From NCBI RefSeq assembly GCF_014295035.1, contig NZ_CP060404.1:3683501-3747500 (forward strand): a DNA stretch of 64,000 nucleotides. The letters are read 5' to 3'. Position 1 is the stretch's first letter; each line of letters begins with the position of its first letter. The notes below the pieces were generated by a model. The model worked only from the letters and a program-made list of their open reading frames with translations, was not told the origin of the DNA and ran no database searches. Positions 37,398 through 45,920 of the stretch are shown in pieces. Origin of the DNA: Streptomyces buecherae. Its GTDB lineage: Bacteria > Actinomycetota > Actinomycetes > Streptomycetales > Streptomycetaceae. A program made the position numbers and the translations under genes.

Positions 37398-38093
37398 TCA
37401 GGCCGTGGGGAGCCCGGCCGCGATGGCCTCGATGTCGGCCGGGCTGCCGGTCATGATCGTGTGCACGTGCTCCGTGACCGTCTCCAACGGCCAGTTCCAC
37501 CAGGCCGCCCGCAGCAGCCGCTCGACGTCCTCGTCCGCGTACCGCTGTTTGACGGTACGGGCCGGGTTGCCCCCGACGATCGTGTACGGCGGCACGTCGG
37601 AGACGACCACGGAACCGGTGGCGACGATCGCGCCGTCGCCGATGGTCACGCCCGGCATCACCGTCACGCCCCGCCCGAACCACACGTCGTTGCCGACCAC
37701 GGTGTCACCCCGGCTCTCGATCTCCGCGAACACGTGGGCCGTGCGCTCCGCCCACGTCCCGCCGAAGATGGTGAACGGGAACGTGGACACGCCGTGCGTG
37801 GCGTGGTTGGCGCCCGCCATGACGAACCTGGTGTCGGTGGCAAGCGCGCAGTACCTGCCGATGACCAGCCGCTCGGGCCCGTACGCGTACAGCACGTTGC
37901 GTTCCTGGAAGGACTCCGCGTGATCGGGGTCGTCGTAGTACGTGAACTCCCCGATCTCGATGCGCGGGTCGGTGACCAGCGGCTTCAGCAGCACCACCCG
38001 CTCGTGTTCGGGCAGCGGGTGCAGCATGGTGGGATCGGGGATCTCGATCCCCGCCGGCTGCCGCTCGGCCTGTCGCGGGTTCTGGTCGGGCAT
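37398..38093 (-). CDS. Hexapeptide-repeat acetyltransferase, CatB/Vat type
   Basis: The 231-residue product starts at the ATG at 38093 after GAAGGACG. It is a left-handed beta-helix xenobiotic acetyltransferase: IEIGEFTYYDDPDHAESFQE near 45-64, then IGRYCALATDTRFVMAGANH with the catalytic His (near 83-95), and repeats VVGNDVWFGRGVTVMPGVTI and GDGAIVATGSVVVSDVPPYT, ending WWNWPLETVTEHV. This fits the Vat/CatB group, which acetylates streptogramin A or chloramphenicol, though many chromosomal members have other substrates. Drug resistance is therefore only a possibility. It lies downstream of the secreted hydrolase gene, 62 bases away. Confidence 0.9.
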   Translation of the reverse strand: MPDQNPRQAERQPAGIEIPDPTMLHPLPEHERVVLLKPLVTDPRIEIGEFTYYDDPDHAESFQERNVLYAYGPERLVIGRYCALATDTRFVMAGANHATHGVSTFPFTIFGGTWAERTAHVFAEIESRGDTVVGNDVWFGRGVTVMPGVTIGDGAIVATGSVVVSDVPPYTIVGGNPARTVKQRYADEDVERLLRAAWWNWPLETVTEHVHTIMTGSPADIEAIAAGLPTA

Positions 38094-38155
38094 GGACACG
38101 TCCTTCGGGCGGGGGGGTGGCGGGCTGTCGGCGCGTGGCCGCGCCTCATCCTGCC

Positions 38156-39943
38156 TCAGCCCGCCCTCCGGTTCGACGGAATATCCGCCGCGTCGGGGCA
38201 GGTCACGTCGTGCGCCGGCCGCCGTCCCGCGACCAGGAAGTCGGTCACCAGGCGGTCGCCGCAGGCGTTGCCGTCGACCGCCATGTACGCGCCGTGCCCC
38301 GTCGCGTCCACCGACACCATGCGCGCCCGGTCGCCGAAGGCGCTCCGCAGTCGCAGCGCGCCGGAGTGCGGCGTCGACACGTCGCGCAGGTTCTGTACGA
38401 GCAGCACGTTGGCCGGGCCACGGTCGGTGATCCGTGTCGCGGGCTCGCGCGGCGCGTACGGCCAGAACGCGCACGGCATGACGCTGGCCGGCATGCCGGC
38501 CGTGAGCGGGTGCCGGGCCCGGTCGCGGGCCACGTTCCGCTCGTAGGTGGGCAGCGAGCGCGGCCAGGAGACGTCGTTGCAGATGGTGGCGACGGCCACC
38601 GCGATGTTGTTGCGCAGGAACGCGTCGGACGGCTGCGCCCCCGGCGCGGGCAGCGCGCCGCCGGTGCGCACCGCGTTGACCACCTGGGCCAGGAAGGCGA
38701 ACCGCGCCGGGTTGCCCAGGCTGTCCAGCATCACCTGGCGCAGGTGGTTGCCGGTGAGCCGGTCGGGGTTGGCGCCCGGCCACGGCAGCGGGTCGCGGTC
38801 CAACTCGGCGGCCAGCCGCAGGAACAGCGGGCGCACCTGTTCGGGCCGGTCGGCCACGACGGGCCCGTTGGCGGGGTCGGTCGCCCAGGCCGCGAAGGCG
38901 GGGAACGAGTCCTCGACGCCGACCGCGTAGTTCGCCTGCCACTGCCGCGCCACCCGCCGCGGGTTCGGGTCGTCGTTGCTGTCGAGCACCCAGCGGTCGG
39001 TGCGGTCGGGGAACATCCGCGCGTACACGGACCCGGCGTACGTGCCGTACGAGTGGCCCCACGCGGAGAGCTTGTCCTCGCCCAGCGCCCGCCGGATGCG
39101 GTCGATGTCCCGGGCCTCGTTGCGGGTGCTGATGTGGCGGGCCAGTTCGCCGCCGTCGCGGGCGCAGGTCTCGGCGATGGTACGAGCCCGGGTCACCGGC
39201 CCGGTGAGCCCACCGTCCGCGTCGGGCCAGGCGCGCAGGTTGACCGTGGCGAGCTGTTCGTGCGGGAGGTCGCAGGTCACCGGGGTGCTGCTGCCCACGC
39301 CCCGCGGGTCGAACCCGATCAGGTCGTACGCGCCGCGCACGCCGCTCGGCAGCCGCTGCCCCTTGCTGGACGGCCCGTTCAGGCCGGAGTTGCCGGGGCC
39401 GCCGGGGATCAGGAGCAGGGCGCCGCGCCGGTCCCCCGGCTGCTCGCTGCGGATGCGGGAGACGGCGATGTCGATCTGCCGGCCGTTCGGGCGGGCGTAG
39501 TCGAGCGGCACCCTGACGGTGGCGCACTCCTGTCGCGGGTCCGCGCCCTCGATCGCGCACCGCTGCCAGTCCAACGCCTCGCCACCCCGCGCGCCGGGCG
39601 CACCGGACGCGCCGGGTGCCCCCGTCGGGCGCGCCGCCTCGGCCGGGTTCGCCGCGCCGAGCAGGGACGCGGCGAGCACGAGCCCCAACGCCGGCACGGC
39701 GCACCGGGCGACCCGTCCCCGGGGCACGGCCCGGCGCGCGGGCCGGTAGGGCGACGCGGGGGCGGCGGCCCGGGGCATGGAAGTGATCGCGCTCGCGGGC
39801 CTGGAGCCGGACCCGGTCTTGGTTACGGGCTCCGACCCGGGCCCGGCCTGGGTCTCGGGGCCGCCCGGGCCGCGCTCCGTACGTGCGCCGGGCCCGCCGT
39901 CGCCGCGCGGGTTCCGGCCGTTCTCGTTCTGTGGGTACGCCAT
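38156..39943 (-). CDS. Secreted alpha/beta hydrolase, tripeptidyl aminopeptidase (Tap/SlpD) type
   Basis: The 595-residue product starts at the ATG at 39943 after GGGAGAG; a second ATG at 39778 is possible. A Gly/Pro/Arg-rich stretch precedes the export helix (CAVPALGLVLAASLLGAANP, about residues 80-99). The catalytic domain has WQRCAIEG, CATVRVPLDYARP, LLLIPGGPGNSG (oxyanion), WGHSYGTYAG with the nucleophile Ser near 297, and a C-terminal Tap-like part with VLLVQNLRDVSTPH (Asp) and DATGHGAYM (His). These are Streptomyces extracellular peptidases that remove N-terminal tripeptides. The very long arginine-rich frame that covers this gene from 37398 is a shadow. Confidence 0.92.
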   Translation of the reverse strand: MAYPQNENGRNPRGDGGPGARTERGPGGPETQAGPGSEPVTKTGSGSRPASAITSMPRAAAPASPYRPARRAVPRGRVARCAVPALGLVLAASLLGAANPAEAARPTGAPGASGAPGARGGEALDWQRCAIEGADPRQECATVRVPLDYARPNGRQIDIAVSRIRSEQPGDRRGALLLIPGGPGNSGLNGPSSKGQRLPSGVRGAYDLIGFDPRGVGSSTPVTCDLPHEQLATVNLRAWPDADGGLTGPVTRARTIAETCARDGGELARHISTRNEARDIDRIRRALGEDKLSAWGHSYGTYAGSVYARMFPDRTDRWVLDSNDDPNPRRVARQWQANYAVGVEDSFPAFAAWATDPANGPVVADRPEQVRPLFLRLAAELDRDPLPWPGANPDRLTGNHLRQVMLDSLGNPARFAFLAQVVNAVRTGGALPAPGAQPSDAFLRNNIAVAVATICNDVSWPRSLPTYERNVARDRARHPLTAGMPASVMPCAFWPYAPREPATRITDRGPANVLLVQNLRDVSTPHSGALRLRSAFGDRARMVSVDATGHGAYMAVDGNACGDRLVTDFLVAGRRPAHDVTCPDAADIPSNRRAG

Positions 39944-40384
39944 GCCGCCGACACTCTCCCGGAACCAGGCCCCGGACCAGTGGTGCCAGAACGAAAGAAC
40001 ATGGGGCGGTTATCCCCCTTGCGCATCGGCACAGTTGCCCACTGGATGGGCGTTCTCGCGCGGTGACGATCACGGCTCGCCCAAAGGGAGAGCGGCCTCA
40101 ACCTCCGTACGGAGAGGGGACTTTGCGATCTCCGACGGTGACGCACGGGGCGGCGCGTCGGGGCGGCGTGGTGACCGTCGGGCGCGCCCGGGGCGGCGTA
40201 TGCGCGCCAGCGCGCGCTGAACCGTCGACGTGCCAATTCTGCTTTTCGCACGCTCCGTTGGGGGTCCGAACGCGCCACGCGGCCACGGCCTGGCGGGCAA
40301 CCTTTTGGGCAGGCGGCTCGTCACTTACCCGAAAGCACGACCGCACAACGCGCGCGTGATCAACATCTACATGGGGGTAAGCAA
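39944..40384. promoter_or_regulatory. Divergent intergenic region before the AMIN-domain gene
   Basis: These 441 bases separate two divergent secreted-protein genes. No gene is supported. The 3' half contains the less GC-rich stretches (40220-40260 and 40310-40370) where a promoter for the secreted protein gene would lie, ending in GGGGGTAAGC, its ribosome site. No riboswitch consensus was recognised. Confidence 0.4.
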
Positions 40385-41005
40385 ATGCGACGGTGGGGCA
40401 CTGCACTGGCCGCGATCGTGCTGGCGAGCGCCGGTCTGGCGGCGACCGTCACTACGGCCAACGCTGCCACGCCACCGGCCACGACGGCCGACACCGACCG
40501 CGACCCGATCTGGGGCAGCGGCACGGACGCGCCGTGCGACCCGATCTGGGGCAGCGGCGACAAGACCGCCGAGCCGACCAACTACCGCCCGCTGGAGAAC
40601 ATCAGGGCCGGTCAGCACGCCTGCTTCGACCGCCTGGTCTTCGACGTGCGCGGCACCGACGACCAGCCGATCGGCTACCGCGTCGGCTACGTCGACGAGC
40701 TGCGCCAGGACGGCTCCGGCGACCTGATCAAGGTCGGCGGCGGCGCCATACTGGAGGTGCGCGCCGCGGCACCGAGCTACGACCCGCAGACCGGCGGCGC
40801 CACCTACCAGGGCCGGGCCGGCCAGCCGCTGCCCGGCGTGAACCTGACCGGGTTCAAGACCTTCAAGGACGCCCGCTTCGGCAGCAGCTTCGAGGGCGAC
40901 ACCCAGATCGGCCTCGGCGTCCGCGCCAGGCTCCCGTTCCGGGTGACGCAGACCGCCAACCACCTGATCGTGGACGTCGCCCACTCCTGGACCGCCACGC
41001 GCTGA
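40385..41005 (+). CDS. Secreted protein with AMIN-like domain
   Basis: The 206-residue product starts at the ATG at 40385 after GGGGGTAAGC. A signal peptide (GTALAAIVLASAGLAATVTT, cleavage near residue 27) precedes a short region with a doubled DPIWGSG motif (two copies 12 residues apart). The rest (residues 65-206) has ACFDRLVFDVRGTDDQPIGY, VGYVDELRQDG and VGGGAILEVRAAAP, and ends HLIVDVAHSW, as in the AMIN-like beta domains of exported actinobacterial proteins. AMIN domains bind cell-wall glycans or guide proteins to the envelope. A hairpin at 41118-41149 follows. Confidence 0.82.
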   Translation: MRRWGTALAAIVLASAGLAATVTTANAATPPATTADTDRDPIWGSGTDAPCDPIWGSGDKTAEPTNYRPLENIRAGQHACFDRLVFDVRGTDDQPIGYRVGYVDELRQDGSGDLIKVGGGAILEVRAAAPSYDPQTGGATYQGRAGQPLPGVNLTGFKTFKDARFGSSFEGDTQIGLGVRARLPFRVTQTANHLIVDVAHSWTATR

Positions 41006-41060
41006 CGCCGGGAGACCAGGACACCCCGGTCGCGGCACCACGACCGGCGGGCAGGCACCA

Positions 41061-41110
41061 CGGCTGGCCTCGTCACGGTTGGCCTCGTCGCGGCTGGCCT
41101 CGTCGCGGCT
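41061..41110. repeat. 15-nt tandem repeat, about 3.3 copies
   Basis: CGGCTGGCCTCGTCA, CGGTTGGCCTCGTCG and CGGCTGGCCTCGTCG follow each other at 41061, 41076 and 41091, with a partial fourth copy. They lie between the secreted protein gene and its terminator. Confidence 0.9.
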
Positions 41111-41117
41111 GATCCCG

Positions 41118-41149
41118 CTGGCCCCGGCCCCCCATCGGGCCGGGGCCAG
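41118..41149 (+). terminator. Terminator hairpin of the AMIN-domain gene
   Basis: A perfect 13-bp stem (CTGGCCCCGGCCC with its complement) and a 6-base loop lie 113 bases after the stop, behind the tandem repeat. Confidence 0.8.
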
Positions 41150-41242
41150 TCCACGCCCGGCCGCTGGCAGGCGCCGGGTGGCCCGCCCAGGGCCGGGCCG
41201 CCCGGCGGCCCGGCCTTCGCACCCAGCAGAAGGTCACAGCAC

Positions 41243-42595
41243 ATGAACCACCCCCTGAGGAACACCCGCACCACGCCCCCCATACCCCTCGCGCCCGACG
41301 CGCCCCGCGCGTCCCGCTCCCGCCCGCTCCCCCGGCGCGCCGTTCTCGGTGGCGTCGCCGCGGCGGGCCTCGCCGCCGCCCTGCCGCTCCCGCTGGCGGC
41401 CCCGGCGTCGGCCGCGCCCCGGAGCGGCGCGTTCCGCTTCGACCTGCCGGCCCCGACCGGGCCGCACCCGGTCGGCACCACCCACCTGCACCTCGTCGAC
41501 CACACCCGCACCGAGCGCTGGACCGAGGAGCCGAACCGCCCCCGGGAGCTGATGGTCAGCGTCTGGTACCCGGCGCGCGCCGGCGCGGACGCCCCGCGGG
41601 CCCCGTACGTCACGCCCGGCCTGGCCGCCGTCCTCGACGCGTACGGCGAAACCCAACTCGGCCTGCCGGCATCCGCCCTGAACTGGGCGGACATCGGCAC
41701 CCACGCGACCGCCGGTCCGCCCGTCGCGCCGAGCGCGCGCCCGCGCCCGGTGGTCCTCTACACGCCCGGCTTCCAGTCGTCCCGCGACACCGACACCGTC
41801 GTCGTCGCGGAGTTGGCCAGCCACGGCTTCGTCGTGGTCAGCGTGGACCACACGTACGAGGCGATGGCCGTCGAGTTCCCCGACGGCCGCCTGCACACCA
41901 TCTCCCCGCTCCTGACGGAGCTGCCGGACGCCGAGATGGTGCGCGTCGCCATCGCCACCCGGACGGCCGACCTGCGGTTCGTCGTGGACCAGGTGACGGG
42001 GTTGGCCCGCGGGCGCAACCCGGACGCCGCCGGCCGGCCGCTGCCGCGCGGCCTGGCCCGCGCCGTCGACCCGCACCGGATCGGCGGCTACGGGCACTCC
42101 ATCGGCCCCTCCGGTCTCTTCGACGCGATGCTGGCCGACCGTCGCATCCGCGCGGGCGCCCTCCAGGACGGCCCGCTCGTCCAGGGCGGGGGCCGGCCCA
42201 CCGCCGCCGCGCAGGCCGGCCTGCGACAGCCGTTCCTGCTCATGTGCGGCATGTTCGGCGAGAGCGGCGGCGAGCCCTTCCACCACCGCAGCCCGCTCGC
42301 CGTCGGGCTCGCCGCGCTGTGGGAGAACTCGCCCGGTTGGAAGCGCGACCTGTGGTCGAAGGGGGCCGGCCACCTGTCGTACACCGACTTCATGCACCTA
42401 CTGCCCGTCCTCGACCGGGAGTTCGGCGTGCGCGACGAGGCGATGGGGCTGATCGGCTCGCTCGACCCGGCCGGCTTCGTCGCCACCCGCCGCGCCTACC
42501 TGACGGCGTTCTTCACCCAACACCTGCTGCGCCGCCCGCAGCCGCTGCTCGACGCGCCGTCGCCGCGCTACCCGTACGTGGAGTTCATCGACTAG
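41243..42595 (+). CDS. Exported alpha/beta hydrolase, PAF-acetylhydrolase-like, with Tat-type signal
   Basis: The 450-residue product starts at the ATG at 41243 after GAAGGTCAC. Residues 30-60 form a twin-arginine signal (PRRAVLGGVAAAGLAAALPL). The mature part has the platelet-activating-factor acetylhydrolase layout: RELMVSVWYPA, PVVLYTPGFQSSRDTD (oxyanion), VSVDHTYEAMAVEFPDGRLH, and the nucleophile elbow GYGHSIGPSG with Ser near 285. A Pro replaces the second Gly expected after GHSxG, which is unusual. The late His lies in KGAGHLSYTDF. It should be an exported esterase or lipase; the substrate is unknown. Upstream is the AMIN-protein gene and its terminator, so it is transcribed separately. 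Confidence 0.9.
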   Translation: MNHPLRNTRTTPPIPLAPDAPRASRSRPLPRRAVLGGVAAAGLAAALPLPLAAPASAAPRSGAFRFDLPAPTGPHPVGTTHLHLVDHTRTERWTEEPNRPRELMVSVWYPARAGADAPRAPYVTPGLAAVLDAYGETQLGLPASALNWADIGTHATAGPPVAPSARPRPVVLYTPGFQSSRDTDTVVVAELASHGFVVVSVDHTYEAMAVEFPDGRLHTISPLLTELPDAEMVRVAIATRTADLRFVVDQVTGLARGRNPDAAGRPLPRGLARAVDPHRIGGYGHSIGPSGLFDAMLADRRIRAGALQDGPLVQGGGRPTAAAQAGLRQPFLLMCGMFGESGGEPFHHRSPLAVGLAALWENSPGWKRDLWSKGAGHLSYTDFMHLLPVLDREFGVRDEAMGLIGSLDPAGFVATRRAYLTAFFTQHLLRRPQPLLDAPSPRYPYVEFID

Positions 42596-42653
42596 CGACG
42601 CACCCGCGCGGGACGGGGCGGGCCGGGAGAGCGGCCCGCCCTGCTCGCCCTCG

Positions 42654-43334
42654 CTAACTCACCGCGTCCGCCCCCTCACCCTGGCCGTCCGCCGCCTTGC
42701 GCGCCAGCAGGTACGCCTGCGGGGTGCGCTCGGTCGGCTCGGCCTCGCGCACCAACGTGGCCCGCACGTCGAGCCCGGCGTCGGCCAGCAGCGCCGTCAT
42801 GCGGTCCGGCTGTCAGCGGTGGAAGTCCAGCGCGATCTACCGGTCGAACGCCTCCGACAGGTGCAGCGGCTCGTCGCCCACCTGGAAGGCGAGCAGCGCG
42901 TGGCCGCCCGGCGCCAGTACCCGGTGGAACTCGGCCAGCACCGTGGGCACCAGCTCGGGCGGCGTGTGGATGACCGAGTACCAGGCCACCAGCCCGGCCA
43001 GCGCGCCGTCCGCCAGGTCGAGTTCGGCCATCTGCCCCTCGACGAACCGCAGCCCCGGGTAGGTGCGCCGGGCCAACGCGACCATCTCGGGGGACAGGTC
43101 GACGCCGAACACGTCGAGCCCGAGCCCGTGCAGATGGGCCGCCACCCGGCCCGGCCCGGTCCCCACCTCCGCCACGAGACCGCCCCCGCCGGCCCGCACC
43201 ACGTGCGCGAACGCCGCCAACATCGCCGCGTCGAAGGGCTTGTTCGCCAGGTCGTCGCGGGCGAACTCCGCTTAGGGAACGGCTATCGCGTCGTCACCGG
43301 CCCGGGTGGTCTGGAGGTACGAAGGTTCGGTCAT
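42654..43334 (-). pseudogene. Class I SAM methyltransferase gene broken by three nonsense codons
   Basis: A single frame runs from the ATG at 43334 (MTEPSYLQTTRAGDDAIAVP) to the TAG at 42654-42656, 227 codons, and reads as a methyltransferase throughout. Motif I is VAEVGTGPGRVAAHLHGLGL, then FGVDLSPEMVALAR, and the C-terminus is TPQAYLLARKA. Three in-frame stops break it: TAA at 43272-43274 (codon 21), TAG at 42837-42839 (codon 166) and TGA at 42813-42815 (codon 174). No frameshift is needed to follow the protein. All three stop types occur and each is a one-base change from a plausible sense codon. A start after the first stop would leave a truncated product at best. Confidence 0.88.
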
Positions 43335-43635
43335 GGCCGGGACCCTAACCCCCACCTCTGACATCCCCCGCACACCCCCGCCCACCAGCCACCCTCCCCG
43401 CCGGCCCACACCCCACCGGCCCACATCCCGCCGGGCCAGCGAACGCCGGGCGACCGGCCCGCCGGACACCCGCCCGGCCCGGGCCCGCGCCCCTTCCGTC
43501 ACGAGCCCCGCCCCGGCCCGGGCCTGCACCCCCTCCGTCACGAGCCCCGCCCGGGCCTCCGCTCAACCCGAGACCGGGCCCGCACCCCTTCAACCCCCTC
43601 CCCCGCCCGGCCACCGGCCCGGGCCGGGCGCCCGC
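43335..43635. other. C-rich low-complexity intergenic region
   Basis: No gene is supported. The sequence is a run of CCGGCCCACAC-type variants, followed by a near-duplicate CTCCGTCACGAGCCCCGCCC (copies near 43496 and 43533). Frames that cross it are artefacts of its composition. Confidence 0.5.
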
Positions 43636-44691
43636 TCAGCCCGGGACCGGACTTCGCCCCTGGCCCGCGCCCCCGCCGCCCTCGCCCGCCGCCGCGCGCA
43701 GCGCCCGCACCTCCTTCGCCGGGTCCAGGCCCACCCGGGAACGGTCCGGGCGGTGCGGGGCGACCCCGCCGATGTCCTGGAGCCAGCGCCAGGTGTCGGC
43801 CACCGTCTGCTCCACGGGCCGGCAGCGCAGCCCCGCCGCCACCGCCCGGGACACGTCCGTACGGTGCAGCGCGTCGTACAGCTCGCCCGCCGCCGCCCAC
43901 ACCGGCAGCTCCGTCCACGGCTCGATGCCCGCGGCCAGCACCGCCCCCGCGTCCAGCCAGCGCAGCGTCGCGCCACCGCCGGTCACCCGCGCGCACGCCG
44001 TGAGCAGCTCGCCCATGGTGGCGTGCCCCGCCGGGCTGATCACGTTGTACGGGCCGCCGAGCCCGGCCGCGCCCGCGTCCAGGCACCAGGCGGCCAGGTC
44101 CCGCACGTCCACGTACTGCAGGGCCAACTCCCGCGGGCCCGGCGCCAACACGGTCCCGCCCCGCGCCATCCGCCCCAGCCACCACGGCAGCCGCCCGATG
44201 TTCTCGTACGGGCCGAGGATCAGCCCGGCCCGCACCAGCAGCGCCCGCTCGCCGAACGCGTCGAGCACGGCCAGCTCACCGCCCCGCTTGGCCCGCGCGT
44301 AGTCCACGGCGTCGCCGTCGTCCGGCGAGCCGTCCACCACCGGCCAGCTCTCGTCGTGCCCGGCCACCGACGGGTACCGGTACACCGAGCCGCTGGAGAC
44401 GTAGACGTACCGCCCCACCCGGCCGGCCAGCACCCGAGCCGTGTCCCGCACCGCGGCCGGCGCCTTGGACCAGGTGTCCACCACCAGGTCCCAGGCGCGC
44501 CCAGCCGCCGCCCCCTCGGTCAGGGCCGCGAGCCCGCCCTCGGCCGTCCGGTCGCCGAGCAGCGTCTCGGCCCCGGGCGGCGCCGCGTGGCGCCCCCGGT
44601 GGAAGACCGTGACCTCCCAACCCCGCGCCAGCGCCGCCTCCGTCACGGCGCGCCCCACGAACTCCGTCCCACCCAGCATCAGCAGTCTCAT
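43636..44691 (-). CDS. NAD-dependent epimerase/dehydratase
   Basis: The 351-residue product starts at the ATG at 44691 with MRLLMLGGTEFVGRAVTEAA (Rossmann, GGTxFxG). It has VTVFHRGRHA, the central VVDTWSKAPAAVRDTARVL, RYVYVSSGSVYR, a YARAK motif (YxxxK) near 160, and LGPYENIGRLPWWLGRMARG. The GGTEFVG form with FHRG is typical of isoflavone-reductase-like or CSP41-like NAD-dependent epimerases of actinobacteria. The substrate is probably a nucleotide sugar or related metabolite, not determinable. It lies directly after the broken methyltransferase and the C-rich region. Confidence 0.9.
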   Translation of the reverse strand: MRLLMLGGTEFVGRAVTEAALARGWEVTVFHRGRHAAPPGAETLLGDRTAEGGLAALTEGAAAGRAWDLVVDTWSKAPAAVRDTARVLAGRVGRYVYVSSGSVYRYPSVAGHDESWPVVDGSPDDGDAVDYARAKRGGELAVLDAFGERALLVRAGLILGPYENIGRLPWWLGRMARGGTVLAPGPRELALQYVDVRDLAAWCLDAGAAGLGGPYNVISPAGHATMGELLTACARVTGGGATLRWLDAGAVLAAGIEPWTELPVWAAAGELYDALHRTDVSRAVAAGLRCRPVEQTVADTWRWLQDIGGVAPHRPDRSRVGLDPAKEVRALRAAAGEGGGGAGQGRSPVPG

Positions 44692-44833
44692 GCGTCCGAC
44701 CCTGCCCCCGACGACGCCGGCGCGAAAGCCCCGCACGCCCACAGCGCAATCGCCCACAGCGCAACGGCCGCGCGACAACCCGTCCCCGAGACGCCACCAC
44801 CGCCCCCGCCCCGGCCGCCGCCCACACGACGAA

Positions 44834-44870
44834 GGCCCCGCCCCCTCGGACGTGCCGAGGGGGCGGGGCC
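44834..44870 (-). terminator. Terminator of the rex-hem operon
   Basis: A perfect 16-bp stem (GGCCCCGCCCCCTCGG with its complement) and a 5-base loop lie 51 bases beyond the hemB stop. Confidence 0.9.
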
Positions 44871-44921
44871 CAGCGCGAGCCGGTCCGGGGCGGTGTCAGG
44901 ACGTCGCCCCCGGTCGGGCCG

Positions 44922-45920
44922 TCAGCGTCCGCCGCGCAGCCAGCCGGCGACCTCCGAGGCCCAGTAGGTGAGGATCATGTCCGCGCCGGCCCGCCGCACG
45001 GACGTCAGCGTCTCCATGATCGCCCGGTCCCGCTCGATCCACCCGTTGGCGGCGGCGGCCTCGACCATCGCGTACTCACCGGAGATCTGGTACGCCGCGA
45101 CCGGCACCTGCGAGGCGTCCGCGATCTGGCGCAGGATGTCCAGGTACGGCAGCGCCGGCTTGACCATCACCATGTCCGCGCCCTCGGCGACGTCGAGGGA
45201 CAGCTCGCGCAGCGCCTCGCGGGCGTTGGCCGGGTCCTGCTGGTAGGTCTTGCGGTCCCCCTGGAGCGAGGAGCCGACCGCCTCCCGGAACGGCCCGTAG
45301 AAGGCCGAGGAGTACTTGGCGGTGTACGCCAGGATCGACACGTCCTGGTGGCCAGCGCCGTCCAGCGCCTCGCGGATCACCCGGACCTGGCCGTCCATCA
45401 TGCCGCTGGGCCCGACCGTGTGCGCGCCCGCGTCCGCCTGGGCGCGGGCCATCTGCGCGTACCGCTCCAGGGTCGCGTCGTTGTCCACCCGGCCCTCGGC
45501 GTCCAGGACGCCGCAGTGGCCGTGGTCGGTGTGCTCGTCCAGGCACAGGTCCGACATGATCACCAGGTCGTCGCCGACCTCGGCCCGCACGTCCCGCAGC
45601 GCGACCTGCAGGATGCCGTCCGGGTCGGTGCCGGGCGTGCCGACGGCGTCCTTCTTCGCGTCCTCCGGCACGCCGAACAGCATGATCCCGCCGACCCCGG
45701 CGGCCACCGCCTCGGCGGCGGCCTTGCGCAGCGTGTCCCGGGTGTGCTGCACGACGCCCGGCATCGACGCGATCGGCACCGGCTCGCTGACGCCCTCGCG
45801 GACGAACGCCGGCAGGATCAGCTCGGCCGGGTCCAGCCGGGTCTCGGCCACCATGCGGCGCATGGCGGGGGTCGTACGCAACCGGCGGGGCCTGACCCCG
45901 GGGAAGCTGCCGTGGTCCAT
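44922..45920 (-). CDS. hemB: Delta-aminolevulinic acid dehydratase (porphobilinogen synthase)
   Basis: The 332-residue product condenses two aminolevulinate molecules to porphobilinogen. It has [15 protein letters not shown] (metal site; Asp replaces the second Cys of the zinc type, so it is the Mg-dependent type), [20 protein letters not shown] with the first catalytic Lys, and [12 protein letters not shown] with the Schiff-base Lys. The start ATG at 45920 overlaps the TGA of hemD (TGATG); the TTG just upstream is less likely. It is the last gene of the rex-hemA-hemC-hemD-hemB operon and is followed by a strong terminator. Confidence 0.97.
   Translation of the reverse strand: MDHGSFPGVRPRRLRTTPAMRRMVAETRLDPAELILPAFVREGVSEPVPIASMPGVVQHTRDTLRKAAAEAVAAGVGGIMLFGVPEDAKKDAVGTPGTDPDGILQVALRDVRAEVGDDLVIMSDLCLDEHTDHGHCGVLDAEGRVDNDATLERYAQMARAQADAGAHTVGPSGMMDGQVRVIREALDGAGHQDVSILAYTAKYSSAFYGPFREAVGSSLQGDRKTYQQDPANAREALRELSLDVAEGADMVMVKPALPYLDILRQIADASQVPVAAYQISGEYAMVEAAAANGWIERDRAIMETLTSVRRAGADMILTYWASEVAGWLRGGR

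Noticed and set aside
37398..40073. An 891-codon minus-strand frame
   Set aside because: Only its last 231 codons (from 38093) are a real acetyltransferase. The upstream part is out of frame with the well-supported secreted hydrolase gene at 38156-39943.
40074..40384. Possible c-di-AMP (ydaO-type) riboswitch before the secreted protein gene
   Set aside because: The conserved core sequences of that riboswitch were not found. The gene is not of the Rpf type usually controlled this way.
42837..43223. A separate 128-codon methyltransferase gene
   Set aside because: The frame continues in sense beyond both ends, so it is the middle of the broken 227-codon gene rather than a gene of its own.
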